From: an uncultured Eubacteriales bacterium
GTDB taxonomy: Bacteria > Bacillota > Clostridia > Christensenellales > CAG-138
DNA: 61,618 nt
Assembly (NCBI GenBank): GCA_902761365.1
Contig: CACWJZ010000002.1
Location: 1-61,618, forward strand
Direction of reading: 5' to 3'
The translations under genes were made by a program, and so were the position numbers. The notes beneath the pieces are model-generated. The model searched no databases. It worked only from the letters and a program-made list of their open reading frames with translations, and was not told the origin of the DNA. Positions within the stretch are counted from its first letter, which is position 1. Each line of letters starts with the position of its first letter. Shown piece after piece: positions 17,151 through 26,910 of the stretch.

Positions 17151-18632
17151 ATGAAACGAGCAAGCGGTCTTCTGTTGCACATCACCAGCCTGCCGTCCCC
17201 CTATGGCGTAGGCACCATGGGCAAGGCAGCCTATGATTTTGTGGACTATCTGCATCGGGCGCGGCAGCGGTATTGGCAGATACTGCCCCTGACCCCCACG
17301 GGCTACGGGGATTCTCCCTACCAGAGCGCGTCCACCTTCGCCGGGAATCCATACCTGGTGGATTTGGACATGCTGAAGGAGCAGGGCCTGCTCACCCAGG
17401 AGGACATCGGCACCGACTGGGGCAGCGACCCCCGCAAGGTGGATTTCGGCCTGCTGTATCGTCGCCGCCGCCAGGTGCTGGAGAAGGCTTTCGCCCGGTT
17501 CGACCGGGCCAAGATGGCCGAGTACGTGGAGAAGAACGGCTGGTATCTCCGAGATTGGACGTTGTTCTGCGCCCTGAAGGACCACTTCGCAGGCAAGTGC
17601 TGGGTGGACTGGCCGGAGGACATCCGGGATCGGCAGCCGGAGGCCGTGGCCCGATACAGCGAACAGCTCCGGGACCTGATCGACTATCACGCCTTCGTGC
17701 AGTACTGCTTCGACACCCAGTGGCAGGCGCTGCGTGCCTACGCCCACGAGCAGGGGGTATGCTTTATCGGCGACATCCCCATCTACGTGCCCTATGACAG
17801 CGTGGACGTGTGGTCCCACAGGAACCTGTTCCAGCTCACCGAGGCGGGCATCCCCAAGCTGATCGCCGGCGTGCCCCCGGATTATTTCTCCGCCACAGGC
17901 CAGCTGTGGGGCAACCCCGTCTACGATTGGGACGCCAACGAACGGGAAAACTTCGCCTGGTGGCGTAGCCGCCTGAAGGGCGCGGCCAGCCGCTGCGACG
18001 TGATCCGCATCGACCATTTCCGCGGCCTTGAAAGCTTCTGGGGCGTGGCCTACGGGGCGGCGGACGCCCGCGTGGGAGAATGGTACCCTGGCCCGGGCAT
18101 GAAGCTCATCCGCGCCTTCCAGGAGGAGGGTATGGGGGACAGCATCATCGCCGAGGACCTGGGCTTTTTGACCCCTGAGGTGAAGAAGCTCCTGAACGAT
18201 TCCGGCTGCCCCGGCATGCGGGTCATGCAGTTCGGCTTCGAGCCCCTGGGGGACTCCCGGGAACTGCCCCATAACTACGTGAAGAACTGCATCGCTTACC
18301 TGGGCACCCACGACAACGACACCATCATGGGTTGGTTCCACAACGCCGACCCGGAGAGCGCCGCCTTCGCCGTGGACTACCTGGGCCTCAACCAGCAGGA
18401 GGGCTTCCCCTTCGGCTTCATTCGGGGCCTTATGACCTCCGTGGCCGACCTTGTGGTGATCCAGCTGCAGGACGTGCTGGGTCTGGGCACCGAACACCGC
18501 ATGAACCTGCCCGCCACCACGGGCTGGTGGGGTTGGCGGGCCCTGACCACGGAGTTCGATCCAGCCACCGCGGATCGCCTGGCCTACTACACCCGCATGA
18601 CCGGCCGGGCGCCCGTGCCGAAGAAGAAATAA
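17151..18632 (+). CDS. malQ: 4-alpha-glucanotransferase (amylomaltase)
   Basis: MalQ disproportionates maltodextrins in the cytoplasm, making chains long enough for phosphorylase and releasing glucose. The 493-residue GH77 enzyme starts with RASGLLLHITSLPSPYG, typical of the family. The catalytic set is visible: IRIDHFRG (nucleophile Asp), AEDLGF (acid/base Glu) and GTHDNDT (transition-state Asp). The start at 17151 follows GAAGGGA and matches the family N-terminus; an upstream in-frame ATG at 17100 lies in the promoter. Together with glgP (5631) it forms a glycogen/maltodextrin breakdown pair, though the two are about 9 kb apart. Confidence 0.96.
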   Translation: MKRASGLLLHITSLPSPYGVGTMGKAAYDFVDYLHRARQRYWQILPLTPTGYGDSPYQSASTFAGNPYLVDLDMLKEQGLLTQEDIGTDWGSDPRKVDFGLLYRRRRQVLEKAFARFDRAKMAEYVEKNGWYLRDWTLFCALKDHFAGKCWVDWPEDIRDRQPEAVARYSEQLRDLIDYHAFVQYCFDTQWQALRAYAHEQGVCFIGDIPIYVPYDSVDVWSHRNLFQLTEAGIPKLIAGVPPDYFSATGQLWGNPVYDWDANERENFAWWRSRLKGAASRCDVIRIDHFRGLESFWGVAYGAADARVGEWYPGPGMKLIRAFQEEGMGDSIIAEDLGFLTPEVKKLLNDSGCPGMRVMQFGFEPLGDSRELPHNYVKNCIAYLGTHDNDTIMGWFHNADPESAAFAVDYLGLNQQEGFPFGFIRGLMTSVADLVVIQLQDVLGLGTEHRMNLPATTGWWGWRALTTEFDPATADRLAYYTRMTGRAPVPKKK

Positions 18633-18641
18633 AGCGCATTG

Positions 18642-18678
18642 AAAAAACGCCTTCGCGGTCGTTCGCGGAGGCGTTTTC
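18642..18678. terminator. Bidirectional terminator between malQ and the NTF2-like gene
   Basis: Nine-bp stem 18644-18652 with 18669-18677, an inner CGCG/CGCG pairing, an A run on the left and a T run on the right. Confidence 0.88.
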
Positions 18679-18684
18679 CTGTGT

Positions 18685-19044
18685 CTATGTGTTCAAAAGC
18701 TCTCTCCGCCAGGCGGGCGGGGGACCGTCGTCGGCGTAGTATTCGGTGAGGGCGGCGATCTTCCCCTTGCGGAGGGTGAAGAAGGAGGCGACATGGCAGC
18801 GGGAGCTCCCGTCGGTGGAGGCGATGCTGCATTCCGTGACCGCGCCGTCGGGGGTAGGGGTCACGCGCAACAGGGCGCCGGTCCAATGGCCCGGGTATGC
18901 GCAGTTGGCCAGCAGGAACTCATCCACCGTGAAGATTTCCCCCGTGCTGGGCCAACTGATCCGGGCGTCGGGGCAAAACCAGGTCCGCAAAGCTTCCCTG
19001 TCCTGACGGACGCAGTCCTGCCAATACCGCTCAAAGTCGATCAT
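18685..19044 (-). CDS. SnoaL/NTF2-like small protein
   Basis: A 119-residue protein whose pattern fits the NTF2-like/SnoaL fold: an N-terminal helix ending in WFCPDARISWP, a middle EFL segment and a C-terminal strand pair ending EYYADDGPPP. Members of this fold act as small-molecule isomerases, hydrolases or binding proteins; no activity can be inferred. Its ATG overlaps the stop of the upstream aminotransferase gene (ATGA), so it is translated with it, last in a four-gene minus-strand operon. Confidence 0.75.
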   Translation of the reverse strand: MIDFERYWQDCVRQDREALRTWFCPDARISWPSTGEIFTVDEFLLANCAYPGHWTGALLRVTPTPDGAVTECSIASTDGSSRCHVASFFTLRKGKIAALTEYYADDGPPPAWRRELLNT

Positions 19045-20231
19045 TTGCACCACTCGTAGGTGAGCTTGCCCAAGATCTCCGTGCCCTGGTCGATCTGCTC
19101 CAGGGAGGGCATGGAGAAGTTCATGCGGAAGGCGTTGCTGGGCACCTTGGGGTCCATGACGAAGGCCGCCCCGGGCACGCAGGCCACCTTGCGGGCGATG
19201 CCCTCCTGGACGAAGGGCCAGGCGTCCATGCCCTCGGGCAGGAAGGCGGTGACGAAGAGGCCGCCCTGGGGTCGGTTGAAGGTGATGGCGGGGGAGAAGT
19301 GCTTCTCCATATCGTCCAGCATCCGCTTGCACTTGACGGCATAGATGCGGCGAATGTCCTTGAGATGCCCATCGAAGTCGTGCTCCGTCATGTACCGATA
19401 GCAGATCTCCTGGGTCAGGGTGGCGGTGTGCACGTCGCCCGTCTGCTTGGCCACCACCAGGCGCTTCACCAAGCTGCTCTCCGCGCAGAGGAAGCCCACT
19501 CGGAGGGCCGGCGCCATGGTCTTGGAAAAGCTGCCGGCGAAGATGACGCGGCCGTCCGTGTCCATGGTCTTGAGGGGGGGGAGGAATTCGCCTTCGTAGC
19601 GGAGCTCGCCGTAGGGATCGTCCTCCAAGATCATGAGATCGTACCGTTGGGCGAGGGCGTAGATCTGCTTCCGCTTTTCGAGACAGGTGGTGAAGCCCGT
19701 GGGATTCTGGAAGTTGGGGATGATATAGATGAGCTTTGCTTTGGGATTCATTTGGATCTTTTGTTCCAGATCCTCGATGTTCATGCCGTCCGGCTCCATC
19801 TTAACGCCTACCAGCTTGGCCCCATAGGCCCGGAAGGTGTTGAGCACGCCCACGAAGGACAGCTCCTCACAGAGAACGACATCCCCTTCGTTGAGCAACA
19901 CCTTGGCGGTCAGGTCCGCGGCCTGCTGTCCGCCGGAGACGGTGATGAGCTCGTCCGTGGCCTTGGGGAACCCATGCTTTTTGCCAAGGTAGCTCTTGAG
20001 CGCCTCTCGCAGGGGCGGAAAGCCCTCCGTGAACCCATACTGGAGCATGGATGCGCCTCGATGGAGCAGGGCATCGTTGGCGATAGCCGCCATCTCCGCC
20101 ATGGGGAAAGTGTCGGGGGAGGGGTTGCCCCCGGCGAAGCTGATCATATCGGGGGCTGCGGTCATCTTGAACAGCTCACGAATGATGGAACCGGACACGC
20201 CGCTCATGCGGTCAGACTCGACAAAAGACAT
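19041..20231 (-). CDS. PLP-dependent aminotransferase, class I/II (2-aminoadipate aminotransferase-like)
   Basis: A 396-residue fold-type I aminotransferase of the LysN/aromatic-aminotransferase branch related to MocR-fused enzymes but without the GntR domain. SFSKTMAPALR holds the PLP-binding lysine (Lys237), NFQNPTG the conserved Asn/Pro contacts, LEDDPYGELRY the pyridine-N Asp and Tyr, and GFTEGFPPLRE the N-terminal signature. AGGAGGT lies upstream of the ATG. Substrate is probably an aromatic, branched-chain or 2-aminoadipate amino acid; the sequence does not decide. It follows the CvpA-like gene after 36 bases. Confidence 0.9.
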   Translation of the reverse strand: MSFVESDRMSGVSGSIIRELFKMTAAPDMISFAGGNPSPDTFPMAEMAAIANDALLHRGASMLQYGFTEGFPPLREALKSYLGKKHGFPKATDELITVSGGQQAADLTAKVLLNEGDVVLCEELSFVGVLNTFRAYGAKLVGVKMEPDGMNIEDLEQKIQMNPKAKLIYIIPNFQNPTGFTTCLEKRKQIYALAQRYDLMILEDDPYGELRYEGEFLPPLKTMDTDGRVIFAGSFSKTMAPALRVGFLCAESSLVKRLVVAKQTGDVHTATLTQEICYRYMTEHDFDGHLKDIRRIYAVKCKRMLDDMEKHFSPAITFNRPQGGLFVTAFLPEGMDAWPFVQEGIARKVACVPGAAFVMDPKVPSNAFRMNFSMPSLEQIDQGTEILGKLTYEWCK

Positions 20232-20267
20232 ACGAAACCTCCTGAACAGGGATTGATATGGGAATGT

Positions 20268-20969
20268 CTACACCGTAGGCACCATGCGCAGCAACAGGTT
20301 CCCTCGGTAGAAGAAGCCGCCCAGCAGGGAATCGTCGATGAACGTGGACAGCCGGGGCACCACCACCAACATGAGGGGGACCAACATAAAGAGGACGAAG
20401 ACCAGAAAGATGCCGTGAAGCAGCCCGATCCCGCAGGACAGGAGCGCATCGAACCGCTTTAGACGGGGCAGGCCTTCAGCGCCGAAGTCGATGAGGCGTA
20501 ACAGAAACCCCAGTAGCAGCCGAAAGACCAGGAACGACACCAAAAGGGACAGGATGTTCAGCACCGTGTCCACCAGAGTCTGGTTGAAGTAGTCACCCAG
20601 GGAATAGATGCCCCGGCGCTCATAGACCTGCTTATTCACGTTGTTCATGATGGCTTTATCGAAGGGCGAGGGGATGTTGGCGTTTTTCACCACGATATTG
20701 AGCTCCTTCTCCCCGATCTGAGCTGCGGACAGGTGCACCAGCTCCACGCTGGTCTCGTTGATGTACTCATACCCCTCGAAGTAGTAAAGCATCATCTCAT
20801 ATACGTTCCGGCGCTTCTGGACCACGCCAGAAATGGAGGTACAGAGGAGCAGCGCCAAAGCGAAAGAAACGATGGAAATGCCCAAGCTGACGGCGGAATA
20901 GACCACGCCCCGATAATAGCCGGCCAGCAGCGCGATGGCCAGGATCAAAAGGATCATAAGATCGACCAT
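20268..20969 (-). CDS. CvpA-family membrane protein
   Basis: A 233-residue membrane protein. The N-terminal helix pair with GYYRGVVYSAVSLG is typical of CvpA (colicin V production) proteins; two further hydrophobic stretches lie in the C-terminal half (about 135-160 and 185-205), separated by a polar, extracytoplasmic-looking segment of some 90 residues. CvpA proteins are widespread and poorly understood, with links to envelope homeostasis. The gene starts nine bases after the DUF5711-like gene ends, suggesting the two act together. Confidence 0.8.
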   Translation of the reverse strand: MVDLMILLILAIALLAGYYRGVVYSAVSLGISIVSFALALLLCTSISGVVQKRRNVYEMMLYYFEGYEYINETSVELVHLSAAQIGEKELNIVVKNANIPSPFDKAIMNNVNKQVYERRGIYSLGDYFNQTLVDTVLNILSLLVSFLVFRLLLGFLLRLIDFGAEGLPRLKRFDALLSCGIGLLHGIFLVFVLFMLVPLMLVVVPRLSTFIDDSLLGGFFYRGNLLLRMVPTV

Positions 20970-20978
20970 AGCAGCTCC

Positions 20979-22091
20979 TTACGACTCACGTTTGGTGATG
21001 TAACAATCGCCCCCGCTGACCAGCAGGAAGGAGGAATCGTTCAGCTTCAGGGCCATGTCAGCCGGATAGTCCAGCAGAATATCGGCAGAAGGCGTGTTCT
21101 TGCCTGAGTAGGTGTAGCTGATCATGCGGGTGCGGGTCACGATACGGATGCCGTTGCTCTGCAAAAAGGCGTTCACGATGTTCTCTCCCACGTACACCGT
21201 GAGCATGGTGGTGTTGGGCGCGTCCGCCTCAGCCAGGGCCAGGGTGTAGAGGACGTGCTCGTTGCTGGCGCCCCGGGGTTTGAGCAGGAAGCGGACCGTG
21301 CCGTTGCTGACGGCGATGTCCATGACCTCCTTGCCATAGATGCCCACACGGTATCGCTCCCGGCTGCTGTCCATGTTGTAGCGGATGATATCCTCCGTGC
21401 CCACCAGGAAGACGGAGTTCTCCGTGAAATAGACCCGCTCGATGCTCTGTTCATAGAAGGAGGGGTAGTAACTCATGGCGCCGCTGTTGTTGTAATCGTA
21501 CAGCCGGACCGTAGTCACAGGCAGGGACGCTTGGGTATTCACGCAGATGACCCACAGGAGCTCCCGGTCATATCCCGTTTCAAATCCAAAGTTGACCACC
21601 TTGCTCTCTGCGAAATCGATGGGATTGCCCACAGCCTGGGCGGAGGCGTTGAAGACCACGATGGAGTCGAGGCCGTTGATATCGTTGGTTCGCAGGGCGG
21701 CGCAGTGGCTTTCCCCGCAGGCAACACCCCGGATGGTGCCGTTCAGTGTCAATGTCTTGAAGTTTCTAAGCTGGAGGTTGGATCCGGCATACGCCGCCGT
21801 CATAGTGGAGGACACGCCAAAGCCGTCGATAGAGCCGCTGTCCAGATGGGTGATGGTGCTCTTCTTCGTGTCGTTGATGTTCACTTGCACAAGATCGGTG
21901 CTGGAGGCATAGGTCAAATACCCGCCGGACACATCATAATCCATGTCGGCGTCGATGCTCAGTCTCTCATAGGAGAGGGAGGCATCCCGCTGTCGGAACA
22001 TGAGATAGAACACAGCAAAGATGCCGCCAAAGAGAACGATGGCGACCAGGGCGAACAGTATCAAACGCAGGAAATTGATCTTAGGCTTCAT
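20979..22091 (-). CDS. Membrane-anchored beta-propeller-like protein (DUF5711-like)
   Basis: A 370-residue protein with a single N-terminal transmembrane helix (about residues 9-30) after a basic MKPKINFLR, followed by a large extracytoplasmic domain of repeated short beta segments of the kind seen in propellers (for example YDVSGGYLTY, LRTNDINGLDSIVVFN, VFLVGTEDIIRYN). The pattern recalls the DUF5711 family of Clostridia; that name is from memory. The start at 22091 is preferred over an ATG at 22112 because the promoter places the transcript start near 22106. First gene of the four-gene minus-strand operon. Confidence 0.75.
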   Translation of the reverse strand: MKPKINFLRLILFALVAIVLFGGIFAVFYLMFRQRDASLSYERLSIDADMDYDVSGGYLTYASSTDLVQVNINDTKKSTITHLDSGSIDGFGVSSTMTAAYAGSNLQLRNFKTLTLNGTIRGVACGESHCAALRTNDINGLDSIVVFNASAQAVGNPIDFAESKVVNFGFETGYDRELLWVICVNTQASLPVTTVRLYDYNNSGAMSYYPSFYEQSIERVYFTENSVFLVGTEDIIRYNMDSSRERYRVGIYGKEVMDIAVSNGTVRFLLKPRGASNEHVLYTLALAEADAPNTTMLTVYVGENIVNAFLQSNGIRIVTRTRMISYTYSGKNTPSADILLDYPADMALKLNDSSFLLVSGGDCYITKRES

Positions 22092-22112
22092 ATCCGTATA
22101 CTCACACAACAT

Positions 22113-22142
22113 ACTGTACCACCATCTGGACCGGCAGGTCAA
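22113..22142 (-). promoter_or_regulatory. Promoter of the DUF5711-cvpA-aminotransferase operon
   Basis: Minus strand TTGACC (22142-22137), 18-bp spacer, TACAGT (22118-22113). Confidence 0.65.
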
Positions 22143-22243
22143 GAAAACAAGCGCAATGTTTCAATTTATTTACGCATCCTGTCCTAAATGGGGCAACCCT
22201 GTGAAATAATGTGGAAAGACGCCGCAATCCATCGGATTTCTCC

Positions 22244-22272
22244 TTGCATTTGGACATGGGCTGTGGTAGAAT
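22244..22272 (+). promoter_or_regulatory. Promoter of tig-clpP-clpX
   Basis: TTGCAT (22244-22249), 17-bp spacer, TAGAAT (22267-22272) with extended -10 TG at 22264. The leader is about 50 nt. Confidence 0.8.
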
Positions 22273-22328
22273 GACACGCTATGGTAATATGCACCGAATG
22301 TGCGAGCTAAGAGAGAAGGAGAAGAAAC

Positions 22329-23693
22329 ATGTCAGTTTTGGAAATGAAGGAAGGCAACGTTGCCCGGCTCACCATCACCGTCGATAAGGACACCTTTGTT
22401 AAGGCGCTGAACGATGCCTATCATAAAACCGCCAGCCGCTATCCCGTGCCCGGCTTCCGCAAGGGCAAGGCGCCCCGCAGGATTATCGAAGCCAACTACG
22501 GCGCCATGGTCTTCTACGACGAGGCCTTTGACCTGTGCTGGGCGGAGCCCTACGACGCCGCCATCAAGGAGCACAATCTGGTGCCCGTGGATCGGCCCTC
22601 CGTGGTGGAGATGCCCGTCATGAGCGAGCAGGAAGGAGTCACCTACGTGGCCGAAGTCCAGCTGAAGCCTGAGGTCACCCTGGGCCAGTACAAGGGTATA
22701 GCTGTGAAGAAGCTGGCGTATACTGTGACGGACGAAGAAGTGGATAATGCGCTCAAGGCGGAGCAGCTCAAGCAGGTCCGCTATGAGGACGTGGATCGGC
22801 CCGTAGAAAACGGCGATCGGATCATTCTCGATTACTGCGGCAAGGTGGATGGCGTGGCCTTTGAAGGCGGCACTGCCCAGGACCAGACCCTGGAGATCGG
22901 CTCCCATACCTTCATCCCCGGCTTCGAGGAGCAGCTGGTGGGCGCCGTGGCCGGCGAGGAGAAGGACATCAACGTCACCTTCCCCGAGGAGTATCATGCC
23001 GAAAACCTGAAGGGCAAGGCCGCCGTGTTCACCTGCAAGGTAAAAACCGTCCAAAAGAAGGAGCTGCCCGAGATCGATGACGAGTTCATCAAGGACATCT
23101 CCGAGCAGGACACCGTGGCCGAGTGGAAGGAAGCCAAGAAGCAGGAACTGCTGAAGGCCCGTGAGGCCGCGGCCAAGTCCGCTCGGGAGAATGAGCTCAT
23201 GGAGAAGGCCGCCGACAACGCTCAGGTGGACATCCCCGACTGCATGGTGGATCGTGAGGTCCAGTACATGATGCAGAACATGGCCTACCAGTTGGCGGCG
23301 TCCGGCCTGAAGCTGGACGACTACTTCAAGTACATGGGTACCGATCGGCAGAAGATGGAGGCCATGTACCGCCCCGACGCCAAGCAGCGGGTGAAGGTGG
23401 AGCTGGTCATCGAAGCCATCAAGAAGGCGGAGAACATCACGGCCTCTGAGGAGGAGATCGAGAAAGCCGTCGCCCTGTACGCCGAGCAGAACGGCCTCAC
23501 CAAGGAGAAGCTGATGGAGACCCTGACCGAGGACGACAAGGCCTACTTTGCCGACAAGGCCTGCGCGGATAAGATCATCGACCTGTTGGTGGATACTGCC
23601 GTCGAAACGGAAGAGGAGCCTGCCGCGGAGGAGAAGCCCGCCAAGACTGCCAAGGCTGCCAAGACGACCAAGAAGACCGCCAAGACCGAATAA
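22329..23693 (+). CDS. tig: Trigger factor
   Basis: Ribosome-associated chaperone and peptidyl-prolyl isomerase that receives nascent chains. The 454-residue protein has the N-terminal ribosome-binding signature [10 protein letters not shown] (about residues 40-49), the FKBP-like PPIase domain (about 150-245, with [14 protein letters not shown] and [12 protein letters not shown]) and a helical C-terminal domain. The last 25 residues are an Ala/Lys/Thr-rich tail slightly longer than usual. AAGGAG precedes the start. tig-clpP-clpX is a common order in Firmicutes. Confidence 0.97.
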   Translation: MSVLEMKEGNVARLTITVDKDTFVKALNDAYHKTASRYPVPGFRKGKAPRRIIEANYGAMVFYDEAFDLCWAEPYDAAIKEHNLVPVDRPSVVEMPVMSEQEGVTYVAEVQLKPEVTLGQYKGIAVKKLAYTVTDEEVDNALKAEQLKQVRYEDVDRPVENGDRIILDYCGKVDGVAFEGGTAQDQTLEIGSHTFIPGFEEQLVGAVAGEEKDINVTFPEEYHAENLKGKAAVFTCKVKTVQKKELPEIDDEFIKDISEQDTVAEWKEAKKQELLKAREAAAKSARENELMEKAADNAQVDIPDCMVDREVQYMMQNMAYQLAASGLKLDDYFKYMGTDRQKMEAMYRPDAKQRVKVELVIEAIKKAENITASEEEIEKAVALYAEQNGLTKEKLMETLTEDDKAYFADKACADKIIDLLVDTAVETEEEPAAEEKPAKTAKAAKTTKKTAKTE

Positions 23694-23737
23694 GAACGGG
23701 AGGAACGGTCAATATTTCCTCCAGGAAGGAGACTTTC

Positions 23738-24322
23738 ATGAACCTGATCCCCTATGTTGTGGAGCAAACCAATCGCGGCGAGCGTTCCTACGACATCTAT
23801 TCCCGTCTGCTGAAGGATCGGATCATCTTCCTCGGCGGCGAAATCGACGATGATGTGGCCAACAGCATCATCGCCCAGATGCTCTTTTTGGAAGCCGACG
23901 ATCCCGACAAGGACATCTATCTGTATATCAACAGCCCCGGCGGGTCCGTGAGTGCGGGCCTCGCCATCTATGACACCATGCAGTACCTTCGCTGCGAGGT
24001 GTGCACCATCTGCGTGGGTCTTGCGGCCAGCATGGGCGCGTTCCTGCTGGCGGCGGGCGCCAAGGGCAAGCGCAAGGCCCTGGAGAACGCGGAGGTCATG
24101 ATCCATCAGCCCTCCGGCGGCGCCCAGGGCAAGGCTACCGACATCTCCATCGTGGCCGAGCAGATCATCAAGATCAAGAGGCGCCTCAACGAGATCCTCT
24201 CCAAGCGCACCGGTCAGCCGGCGGAGAAGGTGGAGCGGGACACGGAGCTGGACAACTACATGGATGCTGAGGAGGCCAAGGCCTACGGCATCATCGACGA
24301 GGTCATTGCGCCCCGGCGATAA
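23738..24322 (+). CDS. clpP: ATP-dependent Clp protease proteolytic subunit
   Basis: ClpP forms the tetradecameric serine-protease chamber fed by ClpX. The 194-residue protein has the catalytic triad Ser98 (GLAASMGAF), His123 (MIHQPSGG) and Asp172 (DTELDNYM). The [19 protein letters not shown] stretch is the family signature. There is almost no propeptide beyond [10 protein letters not shown]. The start follows AGGAAGGAG, and clpX comes 24 bases after the stop. Confidence 0.98.
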   Translation: MNLIPYVVEQTNRGERSYDIYSRLLKDRIIFLGGEIDDDVANSIIAQMLFLEADDPDKDIYLYINSPGGSVSAGLAIYDTMQYLRCEVCTICVGLAASMGAFLLAAGAKGKRKALENAEVMIHQPSGGAQGKATDISIVAEQIIKIKRRLNEILSKRTGQPAEKVERDTELDNYMDAEEAKAYGIIDEVIAPRR

Positions 24323-24346
24323 CGAGAAAGGAAACATAGCAACGAC

Positions 24347-25696
24347 ATGAGCAAATACGGTTACAACGGCACAAAGGACAAGGACAGCTTCGACAAGGTG
24401 CGGTGCAGCTTTTGCGGCAAGCCCCGCAGCGAGGTGAAGAAGCTGATCGCCGGCCCCAATGTGTATATCTGCAACGAGTGTGTGGAGCTGTGCCGGGAGA
24501 TCGTGGAGGAGGACATGGCCAGTGAGCGCGCTAATGCCGCGCCCACCGTGTCCGCGGACATCCCCAAGCCCCGGGAGATCGTCGCGTCTCTCGATCAGTA
24601 CGTCATCGGTCAGGAGGCCGCCAAGCGCGCCCTGGCCGTGGCCGTGTACAATCACTACAAGCGCATCCGTTCCGGACAGGCCATGGACCAGGATGGGGTG
24701 GAGCTCCAGAAGAGCAACATCGTCATGCTGGGGCCCACGGGCAGCGGCAAGACCTTGCTGGCCCAGACCCTGGCGAAAATCCTCGACGTTCCCTTTGCCG
24801 TGGCCGATGCCACCTCCCTCACGGAGGCGGGCTACGTGGGCGACGACGTGGAAAACATCCTCTTGAAGCTCATCCAGGCCGCGGATTACGACATCCCCCG
24901 GGCCCAGTCCGGCATCATCTACATCGACGAGATCGACAAGATCGCCCGCAAGGGCGAGAACGTGTCCATCACCCGGGACGTGTCCGGTGAGGGCGTACAG
25001 CAGGCCTTGCTGAAGATCCTGGAGGGCACCGTGGCCAACGTGCCGCCTCAGGGCGGGCGCAAGCATCCCCAGCAGGAGTGTTTGCAGATCGACACCACCA
25101 ACATCCTCTTCATCTGCGGCGGCGCCTTCACAGGCATCGACAAGATCATCGAGCGGCGCACGGGCCAGAAGATGTTGGGCTTTGGCGCGGCCATCAAGTC
25201 CAAGGAGGAGAAGGACATCGGCCAGGTGCTCAAGGACATTTTGCCGGAGGACCTGCTGAAGTTCGGCCTGATCCCGGAGTTTGTGGGCCGCGTGCCCGTC
25301 ATCGTGACCCTGGACAGCCTGGACGAGGAAGCCCTCATGCACATCCTCACGGAGCCCAGGAATGCCCTCGCCAAGCAGTACGCTCGCCTGTTCGAGATGG
25401 ACGGGGTGGAGCTGATCCTCACGGAGGACGCCCTGCGCGCCGTGGCCAAGGAGGCCATCGAGCGCAAGACCGGCGCCCGGGGCCTTAGGGCCATCATGGA
25501 GGACGTGATGCTGGACGTGATGTACGACATCCCCTCCGAGGAGAACATCAAGGCCTGCGAGATCGACGGTGACGTGATCCGGAAGCTGAAGAAGCCCACC
25601 ATCATCCGGCAGGACGCCATCCGCCTGGATGCGCCCAAGGCGGCCAGGTCCCACCGCAAGGCCGTTGAACCCAAGGCGGCCCCCAAGGCGGAATAA
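24347..25696 (+). CDS. clpX: ATP-dependent Clp protease ATP-binding subunit ClpX
   Basis: AAA+ unfoldase that selects substrates for ClpP. The 449-residue protein has an N-terminal C4 zinc-binding domain (Cys20, Cys23, Cys42, Cys45), Walker A GPTGSGKT at 129-136, Walker [14 protein letters not shown], and the [11 protein letters not shown] sensor-2 region. An IGF-type ClpP-contact loop appears as LGFGA near residue 285. The C-terminus has about 25 extra Ala/Lys residues. The nearest ribosome binding site (AAAGGA 24327-24332) is 14 bases from the ATG, rather far, so translation may lean on coupling to clpP. Confidence 0.98.
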   Translation: MSKYGYNGTKDKDSFDKVRCSFCGKPRSEVKKLIAGPNVYICNECVELCREIVEEDMASERANAAPTVSADIPKPREIVASLDQYVIGQEAAKRALAVAVYNHYKRIRSGQAMDQDGVELQKSNIVMLGPTGSGKTLLAQTLAKILDVPFAVADATSLTEAGYVGDDVENILLKLIQAADYDIPRAQSGIIYIDEIDKIARKGENVSITRDVSGEGVQQALLKILEGTVANVPPQGGRKHPQQECLQIDTTNILFICGGAFTGIDKIIERRTGQKMLGFGAAIKSKEEKDIGQVLKDILPEDLLKFGLIPEFVGRVPVIVTLDSLDEEALMHILTEPRNALAKQYARLFEMDGVELILTEDALRAVAKEAIERKTGARGLRAIMEDVMLDVMYDIPSEENIKACEIDGDVIRKLKKPTIIRQDAIRLDAPKAARSHRKAVEPKAAPKAE

Positions 25697-25733
25697 CCTA
25701 CGACAGCAATCATACGCTGCGTGCAAGAAAAAC

Positions 25734-25764
25734 AAAAGTAGGCACCTTTTCGTGTCTACTTTTT
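25734..25764 (+). terminator. Terminator of tig-clpP-clpX
   Basis: Ten-bp stem 25736-25745 with 25752-25761 (one G-T pair) and a T run. Confidence 0.82.
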
Positions 25765-25776
25765 CTATACCATATG

Positions 25777-25808
25777 AAAAGCGCCCCGCGAGATGGAGGG
25801 CGGGGCGC
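25777..25808 (-). terminator. Terminator of the minus-strand secreted-protein gene
   Basis: Nine-bp GC stem 25800-25808 with 25781-25789, followed on the minus strand by TTTT. Confidence 0.8.
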
Positions 25809-25832
25809 TGGAGGTTTGTGTTTCGCTACAGC

Positions 25833-26720
25833 TCACTCCTGAGCGGGCGTCGCAGCGGCTTTGACGTCTTCGGGGATCTCAATGAGAGGAACGCTGTTGA
25901 ACTGGGACAGTTCGCAAACGACCGATGCGACGGGAAGGTCGATCTTCACTTCCATGCCCTCTGCTTCACCCAATCCCAAGGAGGATTGCATGGCTGCGTC
26001 CAGCATATCCTTCATCATGCTGGCCAGGTCGATCGAGATCCGCACAGGCAGGTTCACAGCCCTGTCCACGTAGATGACGACTTCGAAATCCCCCATACCG
26101 TTCGCACCATCCTCGCCCATCATCCCGGAGAGGGGGTTATCAGAACCGGCGGCGTTCATGGCCTGCTGCAGGTATTGACCGTCAACGACGGCGGTATAGA
26201 CGTCCATATCGTGGCCATCGACCGTCTCCATCTTGATCTTCTGGATCTCCTTGGCGGAACCGATGATGGTGGACAGGTCGTCCAGGCTGAAGGAGGCTTT
26301 TTCAGCCTGCTTTTTAGTCCAGGTGGCGCTATCGTCGTCAGAAGAGTAGGTGATGATAGAATCGCCGTCCTTCTCGCTGTACATCAGCGATTGTTTGTTC
26401 TCCGTCTGGCCCATGGAGGTCATGTGCATCTCCATCTGCCCATGCATGGCATAAGGCTCCTTTTGATACTCCATGCCCAGCTTGAGCGCAATGTTCATGG
26501 GCAGGTTCATAATGGATTGACCTTCCATGGAAATGTCGATGGTCATATCCATCGCAACATCCAGATCCATGCGCAAACTGTCCAGGGCGTTCAGGTTCAT
26601 GAAGGCTTCGGTGAGCTCCTGCTCAGGAGTGCTTTCCGCCCGGGCAGGCGCAGCGGGGAACGCAAGCATCAGGCCGAAAAGCAGGGAGAGCGTCAGCAAA
26701 ACGGATACTATCTTTTTCAT
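25833..26720 (-). CDS. Secreted protein of unknown function (LppX/DUF6612-like)
   Basis: A 295-residue exported protein with a classical signal peptide (MKKIVSV, hydrophobic core, likely cleavage after PARA at about residue 29) and no lipobox. The mature part is rich in Met, Asp and Ser and alternates strands such as MDLDVAMDMTIDIS and KIKMETVDGHDMDVYTAV, reminiscent of the LppX/LolA-like half-barrel fold seen in many Firmicute secreted proteins that may carry hydrophobic ligands; this is tentative. The ATG at 26720 follows GGAGG; an in-frame GTG at 26732 overlaps that site and is not the start. It has its own promoter and terminator, so it is monocistronic. Confidence 0.82.
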   Translation of the reverse strand: MKKIVSVLLTLSLLFGLMLAFPAAPARAESTPEQELTEAFMNLNALDSLRMDLDVAMDMTIDISMEGQSIMNLPMNIALKLGMEYQKEPYAMHGQMEMHMTSMGQTENKQSLMYSEKDGDSIITYSSDDDSATWTKKQAEKASFSLDDLSTIIGSAKEIQKIKMETVDGHDMDVYTAVVDGQYLQQAMNAAGSDNPLSGMMGEDGANGMGDFEVVIYVDRAVNLPVRISIDLASMMKDMLDAAMQSSLGLGEAEGMEVKIDLPVASVVCELSQFNSVPLIEIPEDVKAAATPAQE

Positions 26721-26768
26721 TTTTTCCTCCACAAAATAGTGCTTTAAGGGGACAAAAGTTACGGATTC

Positions 26769-26797
26769 AGTATGTCACAATCCCATATCCCTGTCAA
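26769..26797 (-). promoter_or_regulatory. Promoter of the secreted-protein gene
   Basis: Minus strand TTGACA (26797-26792), 17-bp spacer, CATACT (26774-26769) preceded by TGA. Confidence 0.8.
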
Positions 26798-26845
26798 GAT
26801 TCAACATAAAGTTGCAGAAAATTGGAAGGACTCCCAGCTTTCGCG

Positions 26846-26873
26846 TTGCCTTTTTGGGGGTATGTGATACAAT
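26846..26873 (+). promoter_or_regulatory. Promoter of rph
   Basis: TTGCCT (26846-26851), 16-bp spacer, TACAAT (26868-26873) with extended -10 TGA. Confidence 0.72.
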
Positions 26874-26910
26874 ATTTGGCAGAGGAAACCTGGCAGGAGG
26901 ACAAACGATC

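Noticed and set aside
19045-19332. Longer start for the NTF2-like gene
   Set aside because: Would overlap the aminotransferase gene for almost 300 bases; ATGA coupling at 19041-19044 is the normal arrangement.
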